NCBI RefSeq assembly: GCF_020085105.1
Contig: NC_058053.1
Coordinates: 14,408,888-14,472,887, forward strand
From: Siniperca chuatsi
Lineage: Eukaryota; Chordata; Actinopteri; Centrarchiformes; Sinipercidae
Reading direction: 5' to 3'
Length of the DNA stretch: 64,000 nucleotides
The notes below the pieces were generated by a model. It was not told the DNA's origin and did not search any database. It saw only the letters and a list, made by a program, of their open reading frames with translations. Shown piece after piece: positions 1 through 15,300 of this stretch (its first letter is position 1; each line of letters opens with the position of its first letter). A program made the translations under genes and the position numbers.

Positions 1-398
1 ATACAGACGCTTGTCGACACGATCAAAGTCCATGGCCACCACACTGGTCAGGCCCTGCAGGATCAAAGAGTAGGCCTGCCCGTCTGTTGACAGGTTCCTA
101 AGGTAATAGCGGTTGCTGAAGATGAGGTAGGGTGAGATGTTGCTGTTCTGACGGCAGCTGTGGCCGTCCGGCTCTCGGAGGAATCCTGGGGCACACTTAC
201 ACATGTAGGAGCCAACAGTGTTCTCACAGACCTGGCTGCACACGCTCGGTGTCTCTGCACAATCATTGATATCGTCGCACGTTTTGCTGTCAGACATGAG
301 GCGGTAGCCGGGGCGACAGGTGCAGATGAAGCTGGTGGGTGTGTCGGTGCAATTGTGATCACAGTGATGGATGGATGGGTCTGTGCATTCATTGACAC
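1..398 (-). other. lrp2: lrp2 exon 50: EGF pair and start of propeller 7, cut by window edge
   Basis: The acceptor lies just right of 398 and the frame stays open to base 1. Two EGF modules are present ([20 protein letters not shown] and [20 protein letters not shown]). They are followed by [20 protein letters not shown] and [14 protein letters not shown], the first blades of propeller 7. The window ends inside this exon, so the remaining propellers, the fourth LDLa cluster and the tail are not visible. Confidence 0.93.
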
Positions 399-3300
399 CT
401 ACAGTCAAAGAAACACAATATCAACAAAGTTATTAATGTCATCAGCAAACACTTTTATCCTGTCAGACCAATTTATTCACAGAGTAAGAAAACAAAGATG
501 ATAAGCTGTATTATTTGTGTTCTTGTATGTATTCATTTAACAATTTATTTATTATATTTTTTGTCTTTTCAGATCAAATAACCTTTTGATCTACACTGTG
601 GCTCATCATTCTTACCTTAACTATAAATATGAGATGCTCCGACATAATCAAAATCACAATGTATTAATTTGGATCCAAACCCAATTCTGTGTAGTGAGAA
701 AGATATATGCTGTATCTACAGACGACATAGAATCTTCTTGGTCATTTGCTATACATTATCTAACTGCAGCATTTGTATTAGCCAATTATTATTAATACTG
801 CAGAAAGCACAATTGTCCTATAATTTTGTTGTTGTCCAAATTGTCATCCATTGTCATTTCTTGATGGCAATTTGTGGTTATATTTCTCTGTCTTTCTTCA
901 CACTGCCTCCAGCACTTGTTTGACATCTCCCATAGAGAGAGCATGCATCAGCTGGAGAAACCCAACAGGAGACAAACACTGAAGAAACTGAAAGTTTAAA
1001 AGGATATTATTCATGGCACAATTTCTTAAACAATTCTGAAAATCTCTTCACACTCACCGCATCCCTTTTCATCGCTGTTGTCAGAGCAGTCGTCGTTCCT
1101 GTCGCACACCTGGCTCAGGGGGATACAGTGTCCATTGTCACATCTGAATTCTCCAGGGGGGCAGGTGGGTGCTGGAGTGCGGCACATGTGCTCCAGCTCA
1201 TCAGACTCGTCCCCACAGTCATTGTCGCCATCGCAGACAAAGTCATGGGACACGCAGCGGCCGTTCTGGCAGGTAAACTGGTGTTGCTGGCACGGCTGGT
1301 AGGTGCAGCCCTGCTCGTCGCTGCTGTCCCCGCAGTCATTCCGTCGATCACACCTGATTTCAAAAGACAAGCCAAAAAAGATGAACTCACATTGCCAGAC
1401 AGACTCATTACAAATGTAATTTATGATATTTTAAAGTTAATTTTTCTAACCTGTAGGAGCCGCGTATGCAGAGGCCATTGCTACAGGTGAACTCATTGAT
1501 GCCACAGGATCTGCGTGTGCAGTTTTGATGTTCATCTAATGCATCTGCACAGTCTGCGTCTCCATCACACACCCAGTCACGTGGGATACATTTCCGCTGA
1601 GGTGGTTGGTTGTTCACACAGGTGAACTCTGCACTTGAACATGTGCGATTGGCTGGAAAAAACAAAAACAGAATCAGGCATTTACAAGAAGTTAAATAAT
1701 GATGGTGATGACCAATGTCAACCTGCATTGTTGGCAATCCAAACATTCCAAACTGTATTTCAAAACATGCAGCTGTGACTTCAAATTCTATATCCATCTA
1801 ATGTGATTGATCCACATTGTTTGAAGTGGGTCTCCTACAGAGGCTCAGGCAGCGTTGAAGTCTTTAGCTTCAGGCATCTTATTGTTGGAGCACCGATTGG
1901 TGAGACATAAGAGACTTGATCCACCCTGAGCCAGGAAGCCAGAGAAAGGAGACATGCACAAAGTAACGAGTGAGGCAGGAGAAATCAGGAATGTCAGCTC
2001 TTTGGAATAGAGACCTTCTACAGGAGACTAAGATGCAGGGCACTGACTGCCAGTGTCTCCCACACAACACTCCCCCAATGGTGTGTATCCTAATCCATCA
2101 GTGTCCTGAATAACGAGAGGATGAGGGAAGCAGGAAGGGAAAAGTAGAGAAGTAATGGGGAACAAGAGGATTGGCTACAAGGGGAGGAGACGAAGAAGTG
2201 GGAAGATGCAGAAAAGGATGAAGAAGAGGACAAAAAGGAAGAAGTAGTGGAAAGAGAGAAAGCATAAGAGGTAATGAAAGGACGCATACCACAATTATGC
2301 CTCTGGTCTTCGTCACTCATGTCTCCACAGTCATTGTCCCCATCACAGATCCAGGATGAGGCAATGCACCTGCCATCATCACAGCGAAACTGATCTGTGT
2401 TGCAGGTTCTGACCAGTGTGGCTGCAGAGACAAATCATATAACATTGAACTGTAGATAACACAGCACAGTACTGTGTTTGAATATATTCTGCCACAACTT
2501 TAATATCTTTTGTAACAACTTTTTTCCTTTTTGTGATTGCCGATTATCTCAGGTACTTCCCCCACTGCTTTTCTACTAATAAGCAAGGCACAATACAACA
2601 CTGGCAAAGCTTTCAAAATAGTCATGGCAACTCCACATTCCCATGCATGGTGAGCTATCTAAACAAAAGCCAAAGTGAGGCTCTGTAACCCCTGGTGGAC
2701 AAAGGGAGGGGGAGGTGCTGTTTGTCAGAGGACACTGAGGGGCGTCACCACAGAGGAATGCAGCACACAATAGGAGGCCTGACTGACCACATCGTCAACA
2801 AAGAAATACACCACTGACTCGCACTCTCCGCTACATCACTCACAGCACACTCTCACACCAGCACACAGATGCAGATTGGCGGCCAGACACAAACACAATA
2901 ACTGAGCAGCTGATAATGGGGCGGGGGCAGACACACAAAGCCAATAGGCCCGTTTTGGGGGTGAGAGAGTTGTGCGACACTCACTGCAGGAGAGGGGTTC
3001 ATCAGAGCCGTCAGCGCAGTCAGTCCCTCCATCACAGTACCAGTGGGCGGGGATGCAGCGACCGCTAGAGCAACGGAACTCACTCTGGGAGCATGTGGAT
3101 GCCGCTATGTGGAAGATGTAGAAAGGCATGAAATCACTTGGAGGATTTTGGGAATCTTAACATGCAGATAAGGGGGTGGGATAAACATTGATCTGTTTCT
3201 GACTCTTTTATATCCTCTTTCTCATAACTTTAGATAGATTCAAATCCTGTTTTACCCAGATTGAGCAGACTAAAGATCCGTCATTTGCAACATATCATAC

Positions 3301-6300
3301 TCATTTTCTGGTTACAGACTACTGTGGCTTAAATCCACACGCAGGAAACAAGTGGTATTTATAATTATTAAATCGAAATGTGACAAGAAAAAAAAAGTTG
3401 CTTTTTTTTTGGTTTGTATCACAATAACAGCAGTTTGTGCCAGTGTTTTTCATTTTTAACTGACTGTTTCACTAACTGTTTGCCTGTAAAATCATCTGGG
3501 ATCCTCTGGTGATTGTGAGGGGCTGTATGATCAATGCTATTTCCTTGAACCTATAGGGCTGTGTCCAAAATCACTCCCCATTTCCTACCTAGTGCACTAT
3601 ATTTACTTTAAGCTATTTTATTGTTGCGTGTTGAGTGAAATCTCAGTGTGAATTGTATGGACTATGCAGTGCCCTCAAAAATTTACACAATGGAAGGGAA
3701 AAATGTCCAATGTAAACTATTTAGTGTTTATTATGTAGGGAATAGTGAATGACTAAAGGAGGGAGTGATTTTGGCACGGCCTAAGTGACAAGACAAGCTT
3801 TTTTGTTGCAGCTATATTTTGACTTGTCATAGCAGGAAAAGCACAGGTGTCATTAATAATATTTATGATAGCTCCATCCCATTTAAGTGTCCCAGTATGC
3901 TATGCCAGTGAGCCAGCATTCACAACACCAGGACCCTGGAACTGGTACAACTAAATAGAATGCAGCCATAATGAATGTGATTAATAACAACTGTACCTTT
4001 TCTGAAAGGATAAAATGTCTGTCGTGAAAAAGGCATATTCAGGCTATACATACATGAGATAAGCTGTACAATTAATATAACGATAGAAAATATTAATTAG
4101 CAACTGAAACTGAAAAAAACATTACCTAAAACAGCTGCTGAACTCACCACAGTGTGTAGGGCTCTCGTCGCTCATATCCCCACAGTCGTTGTCTCCATCA
4201 CACAGGTATGAACGTGGGATGCAGATGTTGGTAGACTGACATTTTGTGTGCTCTGGCTGGCAGGTTCTCTCCGCTGAGATAATCAGAAATTAAAACATAT
4301 TTACTATAAGTAATAACCACTTTGATTTGAACATATACCTCTGTTTGATTTCTGTGGCAAACTTAGGATACTCACGGCAGTTCTGTTCATCAGAGGTGCC
4401 GTTGTCGTAGCAGTTGTTGATGCCATTGCAAACATAGTCCTTTGCAATACAGCGGCCATTGTTGCAGGTGAACTCTGTGTTGGGGTCACATGGTCTAAAT
4501 AGACAGCCCACCTCATCACTATTGTCTCCGCAGTCATCATAGTGGTCACAGCGGTAGTGATAGGGCACACATCGGCCATTGCCACATGTAAACACTGTAG
4601 GCTCACAGGTGTGGAAGGCTGCCAATCAGAATCAAGAAAAGGTCAGAGCTCTGGCCAATAAAGAGTGGGGTCAGGAGAAAGGGGGCTGACATACAAATGC
4701 AGTGGAAGCTCATTTTACCTGACAAGGCAATAAATGACGACAGCAACTGTGGGACTGCATGCAAAGATATAAGCACATTGATTCATTTGTTAGTGTTGAT
4801 TTGTTTTAATACTTAGGGATTAGGTGCATGTTAATGGAAATTTAATCATGAAGTGCAAGCATACACACCAACATAGTTGAAGTCAGGTTTAGGTCCTAAG
4901 AAAGAAATTTGTTAAAGAAAAAAATAGAACTTGTTAGTATCAGTGATGATAAAGAGAAGAGAGGAGAGTTCTAATTCGCTCATGCAGGAGGAGTAAGGGC
5001 TCTATGAGGACTAGGGCTGCACAATTAATCAAAATATTAAATTACTTAAATATAAGTGCAATATCCAAATCACAGAGGCTGCAATTTTTTGATAAAGGTA
5101 AAATGTGTGACAAAACAGCATTATAATGAAGTACTGTAGCGCTGCAGAGATGCCCCGGCCTACAAATCTTGTTCTCCAGATGTAAGAAAACATGCTTGTT
5201 TGGTACAGACCCCAACAAATGTCACATCATCATGATATTAATAGTGTTTTTAGAGAAAATGAAAGGAGGAAGAAATGCAAATAAGGAACAAAATTAATTC
5301 AAGCTCTTTTAAGAACACCCTACCACAGACTCTCTCCAACTCATCGCTGCCATCTCCACAGTCATTGTCATTGTCACATTTCCATTGGGCACGGATACAG
5401 CGGCCATTCATACAAGTAAACTGGCCTTGTTGGCAGCGAGTCCCATTATCAGGGATACAGTGCTTGTTGTCAGCCAGGTACCAGCGGCCCTCTGATGGAC
5501 ACTGACACTCAGCTCCATTTGGTCCTAACAAGATAAAATTGCAGTTTATGCAATTAGTGGGGGTTTTCAATTTCAATTGCACTAAAAGAACCTTATGCTG
5601 AAAAACAAAGTGACAGTATGAAACTGCTTGTACCTAGTGTACAGATGTGGCTGCAGCCTCCATTAAACTGCTGGCAGGGACTATCACACTGCTGCTGCTT
5701 CCTGCTGGCCAGAACATGTATGTCCATTGGCCGAGATGGAAGGTTCTGAATCATGGTCCTCTGGTCAGAACCGTCGTGCTTGTTGGCCCGATAGATGCTG
5801 CGTGTGTTCCAGTCAGTCCAATAGATGAACTGGCCAAACATGGTCATAGCAAAGGGGTAGATGGCTGTGCTGACGATGATCTCCCGATTGGACCCCGTGA
5901 GAGAGGATCGCTCAATCTTCTGTCTGATGGCAGAGCAAAATAATGATAATAGCAGTAGCTTGACAATATAATAGACAAAATTGAGTATATATTTCAACAG
6001 TGGAATTTTTCAGATCTTACAGGCTGGCGTCTGCCCAATAGAGTCTCTCTTCTTCATAGTCCAGGGTCAGTCCATTGGGCCACACAAGACTGCTGTTCAC
6101 AATCTCTGTTCTGAAGTTTCCACCTAAGGTGGCACGTTCAATCTTTGCATGGGTTCCCCAGTCCGTCCAGTACATGTATCTACGGAACAAGGAAGGATTC
6201 ATTTTTTAATCTCAGTTTACATTAATCTAAAGAACAAAGAGAGTATGTGTTGTGTTAGCCTTACCCCCTACAGGGATCCAACATGATAGCCCTTGGTCTG

Positions 6301-9300
6301 GAAACATGGGCAATAATAGTCCTTTGAGAGCCATCCACAGACATGGAGCTGATGCTCTGGTTGACATAGTCACTGTAGTAAATTCTTCTGTTTATCCAGT
6401 CATAAGCAATCCCATCAGGAGCCCCTAGATCTGTCCAAAGACAGGGACCAAAGCAACATCAGCAATGTCACTAGTATCAATTCCTACATCCATAAAAAAC
6501 CTCCAGGAGGAACAAATAAATAAGTGTATGTTGTAGTAAGTGCAAAACCTACCTGAGGACACCACTACAGGAGCTGTGGTGGGAGAGGATAGGCTGATGT
6601 AGCTGATCTTGCTTGCTCCTGCGCCTGAACTCTGTGTGAAGTAGATCCTCCTGTCTGTGAGGTCAAAATCCAGTGCCACTGAGGTACGTGGCACATTGAC
6701 CACAGGGAAGGGCAATGCATGGTCCTCAGGGTCGAGGCGCAGGCTGCGCACGGTGCTCTCAGTCGTGAAAATTAGATAATCATCCCTTGACACCACACAG
6801 CTTTCGCTATCTGCTGCAAGATTTCCAAAAGCGCAGCTGCATTTTTTGTTCTGGTTACCTGTGCCAGAACCTGGGAGGGCAAAGCAGAAGTGGGCACATC
6901 CTCCATTAGCCTCTATGCAGGGGTTGTAGTTAAGCTCCTGGGCAGTGGTAGGCTGGGTACGCTGGTCAAAGATGGTAACGTCCCTCAGCATGTTGATGTT
7001 GTCTCTAATGACAGCAGGCTGCTCTGTGCTGCCAGGCTGTTTGCTTGCTTGGAACACCTTCTTGAGGTTTCTGTCCACCCAAATGATACTACTTTCAAAC
7101 ACTGAGATTCCATAAGGAGTTGGGTAGCGACTGCCATACCTGACTATCTCTGTCTCCCCTCCTTGAGGACTGACTCGGGCAATCATATCCAGGGAGTCAT
7201 CTACCCAGTAGACGTAGCCAGTTTGCCAGTCCAGAGCGAGACCTCGTGGAGTAATAATCCCTGATGATACTAAAATTGTGCGGTTGGTTCCGTCCAAGAG
7301 TGCTCGCTCAATTTTAGGGTTCTGACCATAATCAGCCCAGAACAAGTATCTGTTCCTTGGGTCCACCACAATGTGACGTGGCATGTCCACCTGGGTCTTC
7401 AGCAGCACCCTGCGGAAAGTGGTGTTCAGGCGGAGCACCTCCACATATGTCTCAGTTAGGAAGGCGTTGGTGAAATACAGGTTCCCTGAGGACAGAATCC
7501 AGTAAGCTCAGTGTTTAAAGTGGCATCATATATTTCTAAGTCATGAGAGCATGAGGTCATCAATCACAAACTAATAACTATGATAGGTCACAATTAAAGT
7601 AGAAATTACTAGCCGACATCATGATGATGTTCTCAATACACAATAGATTTTCTGTTATGCCTTCAGCTATAGTGATGCAATTATAAATGAGTAACAAGCA
7701 AACATATTTTCCTGCCTGCAGCTGTGTCTGTTTTCATCTGTCACCTGTGTGAGACTGATCTCCCTGCTCTGTGAGTCCAGCACTGTGATAAAGCTTCTTA
7801 ACTTTGACGCTACCAGGCAGTCTGCTGCCGGGGGCCTGTGTCATACGGCAAGATCAAATTAGTCAGGCTCTCTTTTGGTTTCCTGGTTTACCTCAACAGA
7901 TTACAAAACAGATTAAGAGCAGTGCATTTATTCAGATAAAATGAAACTCTTTATCACTGTGCGAAAATTAGGTTGTTGCAGACACAAAAGTAATATAAGA
8001 CAGCAAGGTAAAAGATATTGAATATAAGCACAACATTATGGAAATTACTTAATCATGTAAATATTATTTACTGCAGGCTATAGACACTTGCCAGCATTTT
8101 CAACATGTTAAATAGCCTACAATGACAATGAGAAATCAATTAATTGATGATGTGATTCATGCTCTTATGCCTTGTGATGAACAAGTTATTATAATGACTG
8201 AATTTACCAACACAGAGCATCTAACAGTTAGAAGTAACACTGTTTCTGCTGCCAAAGTTAGAGATGAAAACAACAGACAGTTTAACTGTCTACAATATAT
8301 TCTACAATATAAGGGTAAGATGCTTTGATGGTGGTGAGCTTAATCTACATCAATTTCAGAACCAACACCTACATAACAAGTGACTGAGATCCTCTTTTAC
8401 CTGCATATAAAGTGTTATGTAAGTGTTGTGGAAGTACTTCACATGAATGGATGTATAACAAAGATCCTAAAATAACACTTTAGTTTACTGTAGTGACTTA
8501 ATTGCACACTACTTACAGTATGTGGTTAAACAAAACTGTCATAGAATTTCTTATGTTAAATGTGTAAGAGCCACATCTGTTAGTAATTTCCCCTAGGCTC
8601 CATATATAGAGATATGGTCAACAGACAAGAGACAGAAACATGGCTATAGTCACTTAGGAGTCACTTACAATACTAAAAAGGAACTGTCCTGTGTATGTTC
8701 TCTGCCAAAGTTCAATATACTATTTCCTGCCTCTGTCGATTCAGGCTAGGGAGGAAAACATCTCGCTTACAGGCAGAGCCGTTACTTAGGCAACCCCGAA
8801 GTCACTGATAGCAGCTCTTGCCTCTTTGCTGAGGAATGCACTACAGATGTCCTGTTAATTCAAGCATGACCGTAGGTGAAATAACTGTTTATTCTCCAAT
8901 AGGAGAAGCACACATGTTTAGGCTAAAGGTTCCTAACCTTGTAAAGGAAACATGGTAGACACTATATGGCCAATAAGGGGAGAAATAATATGGAACAGGA
9001 AGAGATCTTCAGACTTGGTTTCGGCACTGCACTGGGTTTCACTTTGTACTGCTGATATCACTGTTTCCTCGGTCGAGCCTCATTAAACATTGCTGTGTCC
9101 AGAGTCTCCTAAAGTTCATCTGAGTAGACCAGCTCACATCAATTTTTCCATCACAAAAACAAGAGTGAAGCTGGTACCTGCAGCCCAGTCCACAGCAATG
9201 CCTCGTATCCCATTGCGTCCTATTCCAGATGTTACTATACTACGTAATCCTGAGCCATCTGGCTTGATCCGTCTGACCCCATTCTGTGTCGCCACAGTGC

Positions 9301-12300
9301 TGCTGAAGTCACACCAGTAGATGAAACCAGAAGCCATGTGTACATCAACATGTAAAGCATTACGGCCTGCAGGAGGAAAACCCAGTCATTAGAGGCCATT
9401 ACTGTTAATTCAAACACAATAACCATGAACATTTGATATTCAGTTGCTCTGTTAGTCAGTTATTCAGTATATTATTCCACCTAAACAAATTTTTTCATTG
9501 TTGGACTTGAATTTACTCAATATTTTAGAACCTTTATCAAATCAATTTATCCTATTCAACATACAGTAGTAGGTAATATATGAGAATCACCGACCTCTCC
9601 CAGCCACAGGCACCATGGCCTCTGAGTGGTCTGCCCCTTCCAGACTGAAGCCTTTGATAGCAGACAGAGTTGAGATGACAACATAGGACTGGTAGGGAGC
9701 GCAGGTCCTGTTGTCAGCATTTAGTTTAAAACCTGTGGCACATGCACAGGTAAACAGACCCTGTGTCCGAGGCAGGCAGAGCTGCTCACACACTCCCATA
9801 TTGTTGGTGCAGCCATTGGATGTACCAGCAGAGGCTGAGTTTATAAAGAGAATAAAGTAAGACAAACACAAGAAAAAGCAACAACAAGCCAAAAACAGAC
9901 AACAGAGAATGAGGATGATGATGTCTCCTTGTGTTACTCACTCTCTCGATGATGCACTTTCAGAACTCTGAGTCCAGAAACGTTGTCTCGCAGCACAACC
10001 CTGTTGGCTCCTGTGGACTTGTCCACACGCTCTATGACCTCAAAGTTGCGGTCAGTGAAGTAGAGGTAGTTTTGATAGACAGCCACACCCCAGGGGTGAG
10101 ACAGGCCTGTCACTATGGTGATGCGGTTACTCCCATCTGGATCGCCACGCTCAATCTGTGCAGATTGCCAGACAGGCAGTCAAACGTGGTATGTTAATTT
10201 TGTACAATTACTAAGATTAACATTAGGTTGCATATCCTATTACGTTTGTCAGAACCTTATAGAATGAACAAATAGCGATCCTTGAGAGTTAAGAGAGTGA
10301 AGACCCACCATGCCAGTGCTTGTAACAGCCCAGTATAGCTTGTTCTCTTGGATGTCCACAGTGAGGAACTCAATGTGATCTAGGTTGTTGGTGAACAAGG
10401 TGACAGGGTTTAAGCCATCCATGTCTGCAGATGCCACCTTGGCAGGGATGCCGCTCTCTGTTCCCTGGTCTGTCCAGTACAGTTTGCTTAGAGGATGTTC
10501 AAGAATAGAGGTTAGTGTTTGTGTCTCTGACATTTACAATTTAGTCATGGATCTCTATGCTTATTGCTTTTTAATAGTCGTATATAGTCTTTTATAATCC
10601 AAAATATAAACTTTTCAGGAACATCAGCCTTGCATTTAGTTAAATGACAAGACATTTTCTGAGTTCATTCAATGGGTTTTCTTTAAGTTAGATCATTTTC
10701 TCAACCCTCAGAAGACCAGGTCATACCTGAGCTGAAGTATCAAGTAGTCATATTACTTAAAATCAGTGTTGCAATATTTTCATATAAAAGTAAGAAGGGA
10801 TGGCTTAGAAATTTCTCTCTTGATTCTTGATTGTACTCTATTGTACGTTGCTGGGGTTTGAGTGTGCAGTGTAGTATTCAGTAACACTGGTTGAGTTCTC
10901 TCTAGAGGCAGAGCAGATGGCGATGAGGAGGCTGTTAGAGCTCAGTAGCTGTGGGGATGAGTGGCTGTGCCAGGACTGTGTTAAATAGGGCTTACCCACG
11001 TGCTGGGTCCACTGCGATGCCAACAGGACTGCCAGCGCCACTTGGAGAGCCGTTATTTGTGATTAGAGTTTTCCGGTACTGTACCTCACCTCTCAACTTC
11101 AAAACCTGGCCGAGCACAAACACAAACAGGTGCAATTATTGTCCTGCGTAGCTGTGTTGTGACACTGCCCTTATTCTACTTAATTTCAGTTTTCCTATGA
11201 CAAGTGCAATCAAAAAATAATTATTCATTTTAGTTTAAGTTAAAGTCAGTAGTAATAATAAGTAATAATGAAAAAAGCAACAACAGGACAAAGTATTATT
11301 TGTCTCACCTCAATAGACTGTGTAGCTGGATTGGTGTAGTACAGGTTCTCTGTTATCCAGTCCAAGGCCAGGCCGACAGGGGAGCCAAGAATGGCTGCAG
11401 GGGCAAACTCTGTCCTGTTAGTACCATCTGACTTCACCCTGTGGATCTCACCCTGGTGGACAAAGGAAGACAGATTAATCTCAACGACTGCTGAATGTGG
11501 ATGTGTTGAGCGAATCTTGTGTTATGTTTTCCCGGCAGCTTTTAATTGAGTTTTTATTGTGTATTAACCCTAATCTCAAAGTTCTGAATTGAACTATAAC
11601 ATATACTGTTACAGTACATGTACAGTATGTCGCTTGTATACCTAGTAGCACTGTGTCTCTTCACAACAAATGAGCTCCCCGTTTACTGTACCAGATTAAG
11701 AACTAGGAAACTGAAAATAGTGTCTTTGGACAGTAACTTACCGGGTGCTCCACCCAGTAGATGGTCTCTTCGCTGTCATCAAAGTCAACATCATAGCCAT
11801 TCTGAAGCCCGGCAACAGGGACCATAGCATCATTACTCTTGTCATCAGGGTTCAAGGAAATGCCATAGATGATGCTGTCTCTCACAACCACCAGGAAAGG
11901 ATCTTCAACTACAAGTAAAAACAATAATGCAAAAGCAGTCAATAAACAGTACATTTACAAACTGCTCTTCCTTCAGTAAAACAACAAACAAAAGCTACAT
12001 CATTGTGACTTCTAATTTGTGAACAAAATACACCTACCCTAGAACTAGTTTTTTCCTCAAGGCTGTGAATTACTAAATACTTTAAAAGTTACCAAACTAA
12101 TTCTGAAACAGAGTTAGGAGAGCACGTTTCCTTGATGTGAATTTAGCCCATGGTAATCCAAAACTAAAAGTTGCTTTCAATGTATGATACCTGGTGCAAA
12201 ATAGGGATCCTGAGCTAACAGGCCTTTATCTATAAAGAGGATTGACTGGTGAAAGTTGTTTCCACAATCTGATTTGCTTTGTCATCAGAGATTAGAATCA

Positions 12301-15300
12301 ATGAATGGTTGTGGGGCATTTTCATTCTTGGATAATCGTTGGCCTCAGGGGGGAGACTGTGTTCTGCTTGGCTTGAATGGGCTGAAACCTGAGATGAGTT
12401 AAGCTGTTCACCTAAGGGGGACTCTTCGGACTTTGAATTAAAGGTCCCTTGTCTTCTTAAGACCTTGAAAGATATGACTATATGATTCTTAATATTTATG
12501 ACTAGAACAGCAGTTTACAAGAGAATCTAAATGGGAGACTGTTGACAAGCACCTGGATCGATCTATAATATGAGTTTAGTGTTTTCCAAGATTTCACCTC
12601 TTACTTACATTCAGATGGCTGCAAATATGCAAATATGCTATTATATTTGTTTTGCTTATTATATTTTTTTTTGCTTAGTACGTGCATTCCTGTGTGTACT
12701 GACGTGATAGTGAGCTGCTGTAGCAAAAGAGTTTCCCCTCTGGGATCAATAAAGTATTTCTGATTCTGATTCTGAAATAAAGCATGCAAAAACCATCATT
12801 TCTGCAATAACAGGTTTGCAGAAGAAGAAGAATACCGTATTGGCACATCAACTTATCAACTGCATCTGACCCGACTTCCTTTTTTCATCAAACTGAGTGA
12901 TGAGTGTTTTCCTCCATTTGGCAGGATGCATACCTCTGGTGCAGGTGATTTGGTCTGCTGCCAGTGTCCAGCCTGAGGGGCAAGCACACGAGTAGTACCT
13001 TGGTCCCAGAGAAGAAAGCAGGCAGATATGAGTGCAGGGACTCCTCAAGCAGTGATTTTCACCTACAAATTGTCAAAGCACACACACATACCCACAAAGA
13101 GTCAACAGAGTAATCTTCACAGGTTCTCTAGGATTATTCTTAAATGTACAAAAACAATGGACCTGCTGTATATTGGTATCAATCAATATACAATAACTAC
13201 AAAACCAATTCAGGTGGCCAACACAATGGTCAACATCAGGTAATACTGATGTAACAGAGATTGGTTAATGTAGATTATCTTTGCCATACCTGCCGGCTGC
13301 CTGGCTGGGTGTACTGCCACCAGACCCATGGGCTGAGGGAGGTTGAACAGCATCACTGTCTGGTTCTCCCCATGCCACTTATGGGCTCGCATCACACGGT
13401 TGATGTATCTGTCGGTCCAATACACAAAATCCTCAAAAATGGTAATTGCGTGGGGATGTTGCAGTACCTTTTCATAGAGAGTAGCAAAAGAAAAAAAGTG
13501 TGTCTTACACAAACTATTCAAAAGGAAATTGAATGTGCTCTGTTCACTTTTAGACTATTAACATGAATAAGATCTCTACAGATAATTCAGAAAACGCGTC
13601 GTCCTTCTCATACACTCACCAGGTCACTGGCCAGAACTTGCTTCCTGTTGGTGCCGTTATAATCGCAGTAGTCAATGAAATCCAAGTAGGCATCAGCAAA
13701 GTACAACAAATTGTTTGGATAGTCTATGGTTAGACCATTGGGCCAGTACAGCTTGTTGCTTATGATAACAGTCCTCGATTTCCCATCCATGCTGGCCTTC
13801 TCAATGCGGGGGTTCCTCCCCCAGTCAGTCCAGAACATCAGGTGAGCACTGCAAAACAAATGCTCGTCTTTTAACACCGTCTGATTTGATAATGAAAAGC
13901 AGAGATCATAACATGCATTACATTCCAAGACACACAGATTTAAAACAAACTTTCTCTGAACGTCTCTGACCTGTCCCTTGGGTCCAGCACCAGGCCTCGG
14001 GGGTTGGTGACATTTTCACTGACTAATACAGTGCGGTGGGTGCCATCCAGTTTAGACACTTCAATAGTCTCCAAGACATAATCAGTCCAGTACAGGTTTC
14101 GTCCCACCCAGTCCACAGAGAGGCTCTCTGTTACAGTCACTCCACTATCAAATATCTGTCCACAAGAGACTCATTCTTAGTTAAATATGTTTACATGTGA
14201 AAATGAAATGACATGTAAAGCTGGGAATATAAACTAAAAGCAATTTATCTGTGGTGACAAAAAGGAACAGACCAACTCACCACAGTTCTGTCACTGCCGT
14301 TTTTGTTAGCACTCCAGATTCTGTCCTGGCTTGTGTCGGACCAGTACACACGGTCAGTGACCGAGTCAAAATCTAGGGCCACAATGTTGCGTCCATCTCG
14401 AACCAGTGAGCGGACCACATTGGGCTGACTGGTTATGTCATCTTGCACAATCTGATTTCGACTGGCCACTAGCAAGAACGTCTGACGAGAATCTGTAAAC
14501 AGACATAAAATCTCTCTTACCTATTTTTCATGTCCATTCTCATGCTAATAGGAGCACTTATCAGCTTTTGCATGTCTACCAAAACTCTACGACAGGACTG
14601 TTAAATAGACCCTACTCAAATGACAATCCTTGGAGAATGCACTTTTGTCCAAATAATGACCTATTGTATTGCAAAGCCTTTCAGCGGGTTATCTGTGTGG
14701 AAGAGGAGCTCATGTCAGGCACGCTCCCCCATAAAAAGCCCTTTGTTGGTGATTATGTCCTAATTACGCCAGTGATGGCCAGTGAGTGACATATATGTTA
14801 TTTGTCTTATCTAAAGAAATCAGAGCAGCAAGAAGAGACAAGGGAGAAGAAAGACAGTGTGTCAGTCTTGCAGTCTGGGGGCCAAGTTCTCGCTTTATTA
14901 TAGCTCATTCCTGCCCAACAGCCAGCACAGTGGAGTAAACGTATATATGTACTGTATAGGCAAGTCATCTTGACAACCAAATCACTGTAGGACTGATAAT
15001 TGGCCTGCAATTATGAAATTATAGGTTGTTATTTACAACTACCAGGGGAGCAATAAGTTCCGTGCACAGAAGGTTTAAAGGTTTAAGCCGTATCCCTCCT
15101 CACCTGAGGCCTTGCAGGTACGCTGGTCTGCTTCGAGAGTGTAACCATCCTGGCAGTAGCAGCGAAAAGAGCCTCTCTCATTAAAGCACTGCTGGCTACA
15201 TAGTCCAGGGGGATTACACTCATCTACATCCTCACAGGTTTTGGAGTCATTGCTCAGTTGATAACCCACAGGGCATGTGCATTGGGCCCCAAACGGCCCT

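Larger units (their letters stand above)
1058..5524 (-). other. lrp2: lrp2 exons 43-49: EGF end and LDLa cluster III (10 repeats)
   Basis: Exons are 5324-5524, 4376-4618, 4148-4273, 2985-3104, 2290-2421, 1451-1652 and 1058-1353. Exon 43 completes an EGF and adds LDLa 16, exon 44 holds two repeats, exons 45-47 one each, exon 48 one and part of the next, and exon 49 completes it and adds two more. Ten repeats match cluster III. Repeat 22 has [17 protein letters not shown], with Leu in place of the usual Ser. Intron 45 (3105-4147) contains two MITE-like repeats. Confidence 0.92.

Noticed and set aside
14568..14789. Plus-strand open frame in lrp2 intron 26.
   Set aside because: It has no homology I recognise and no flanking splice sites, and the lrp2 exons on both sides join in phase without it.
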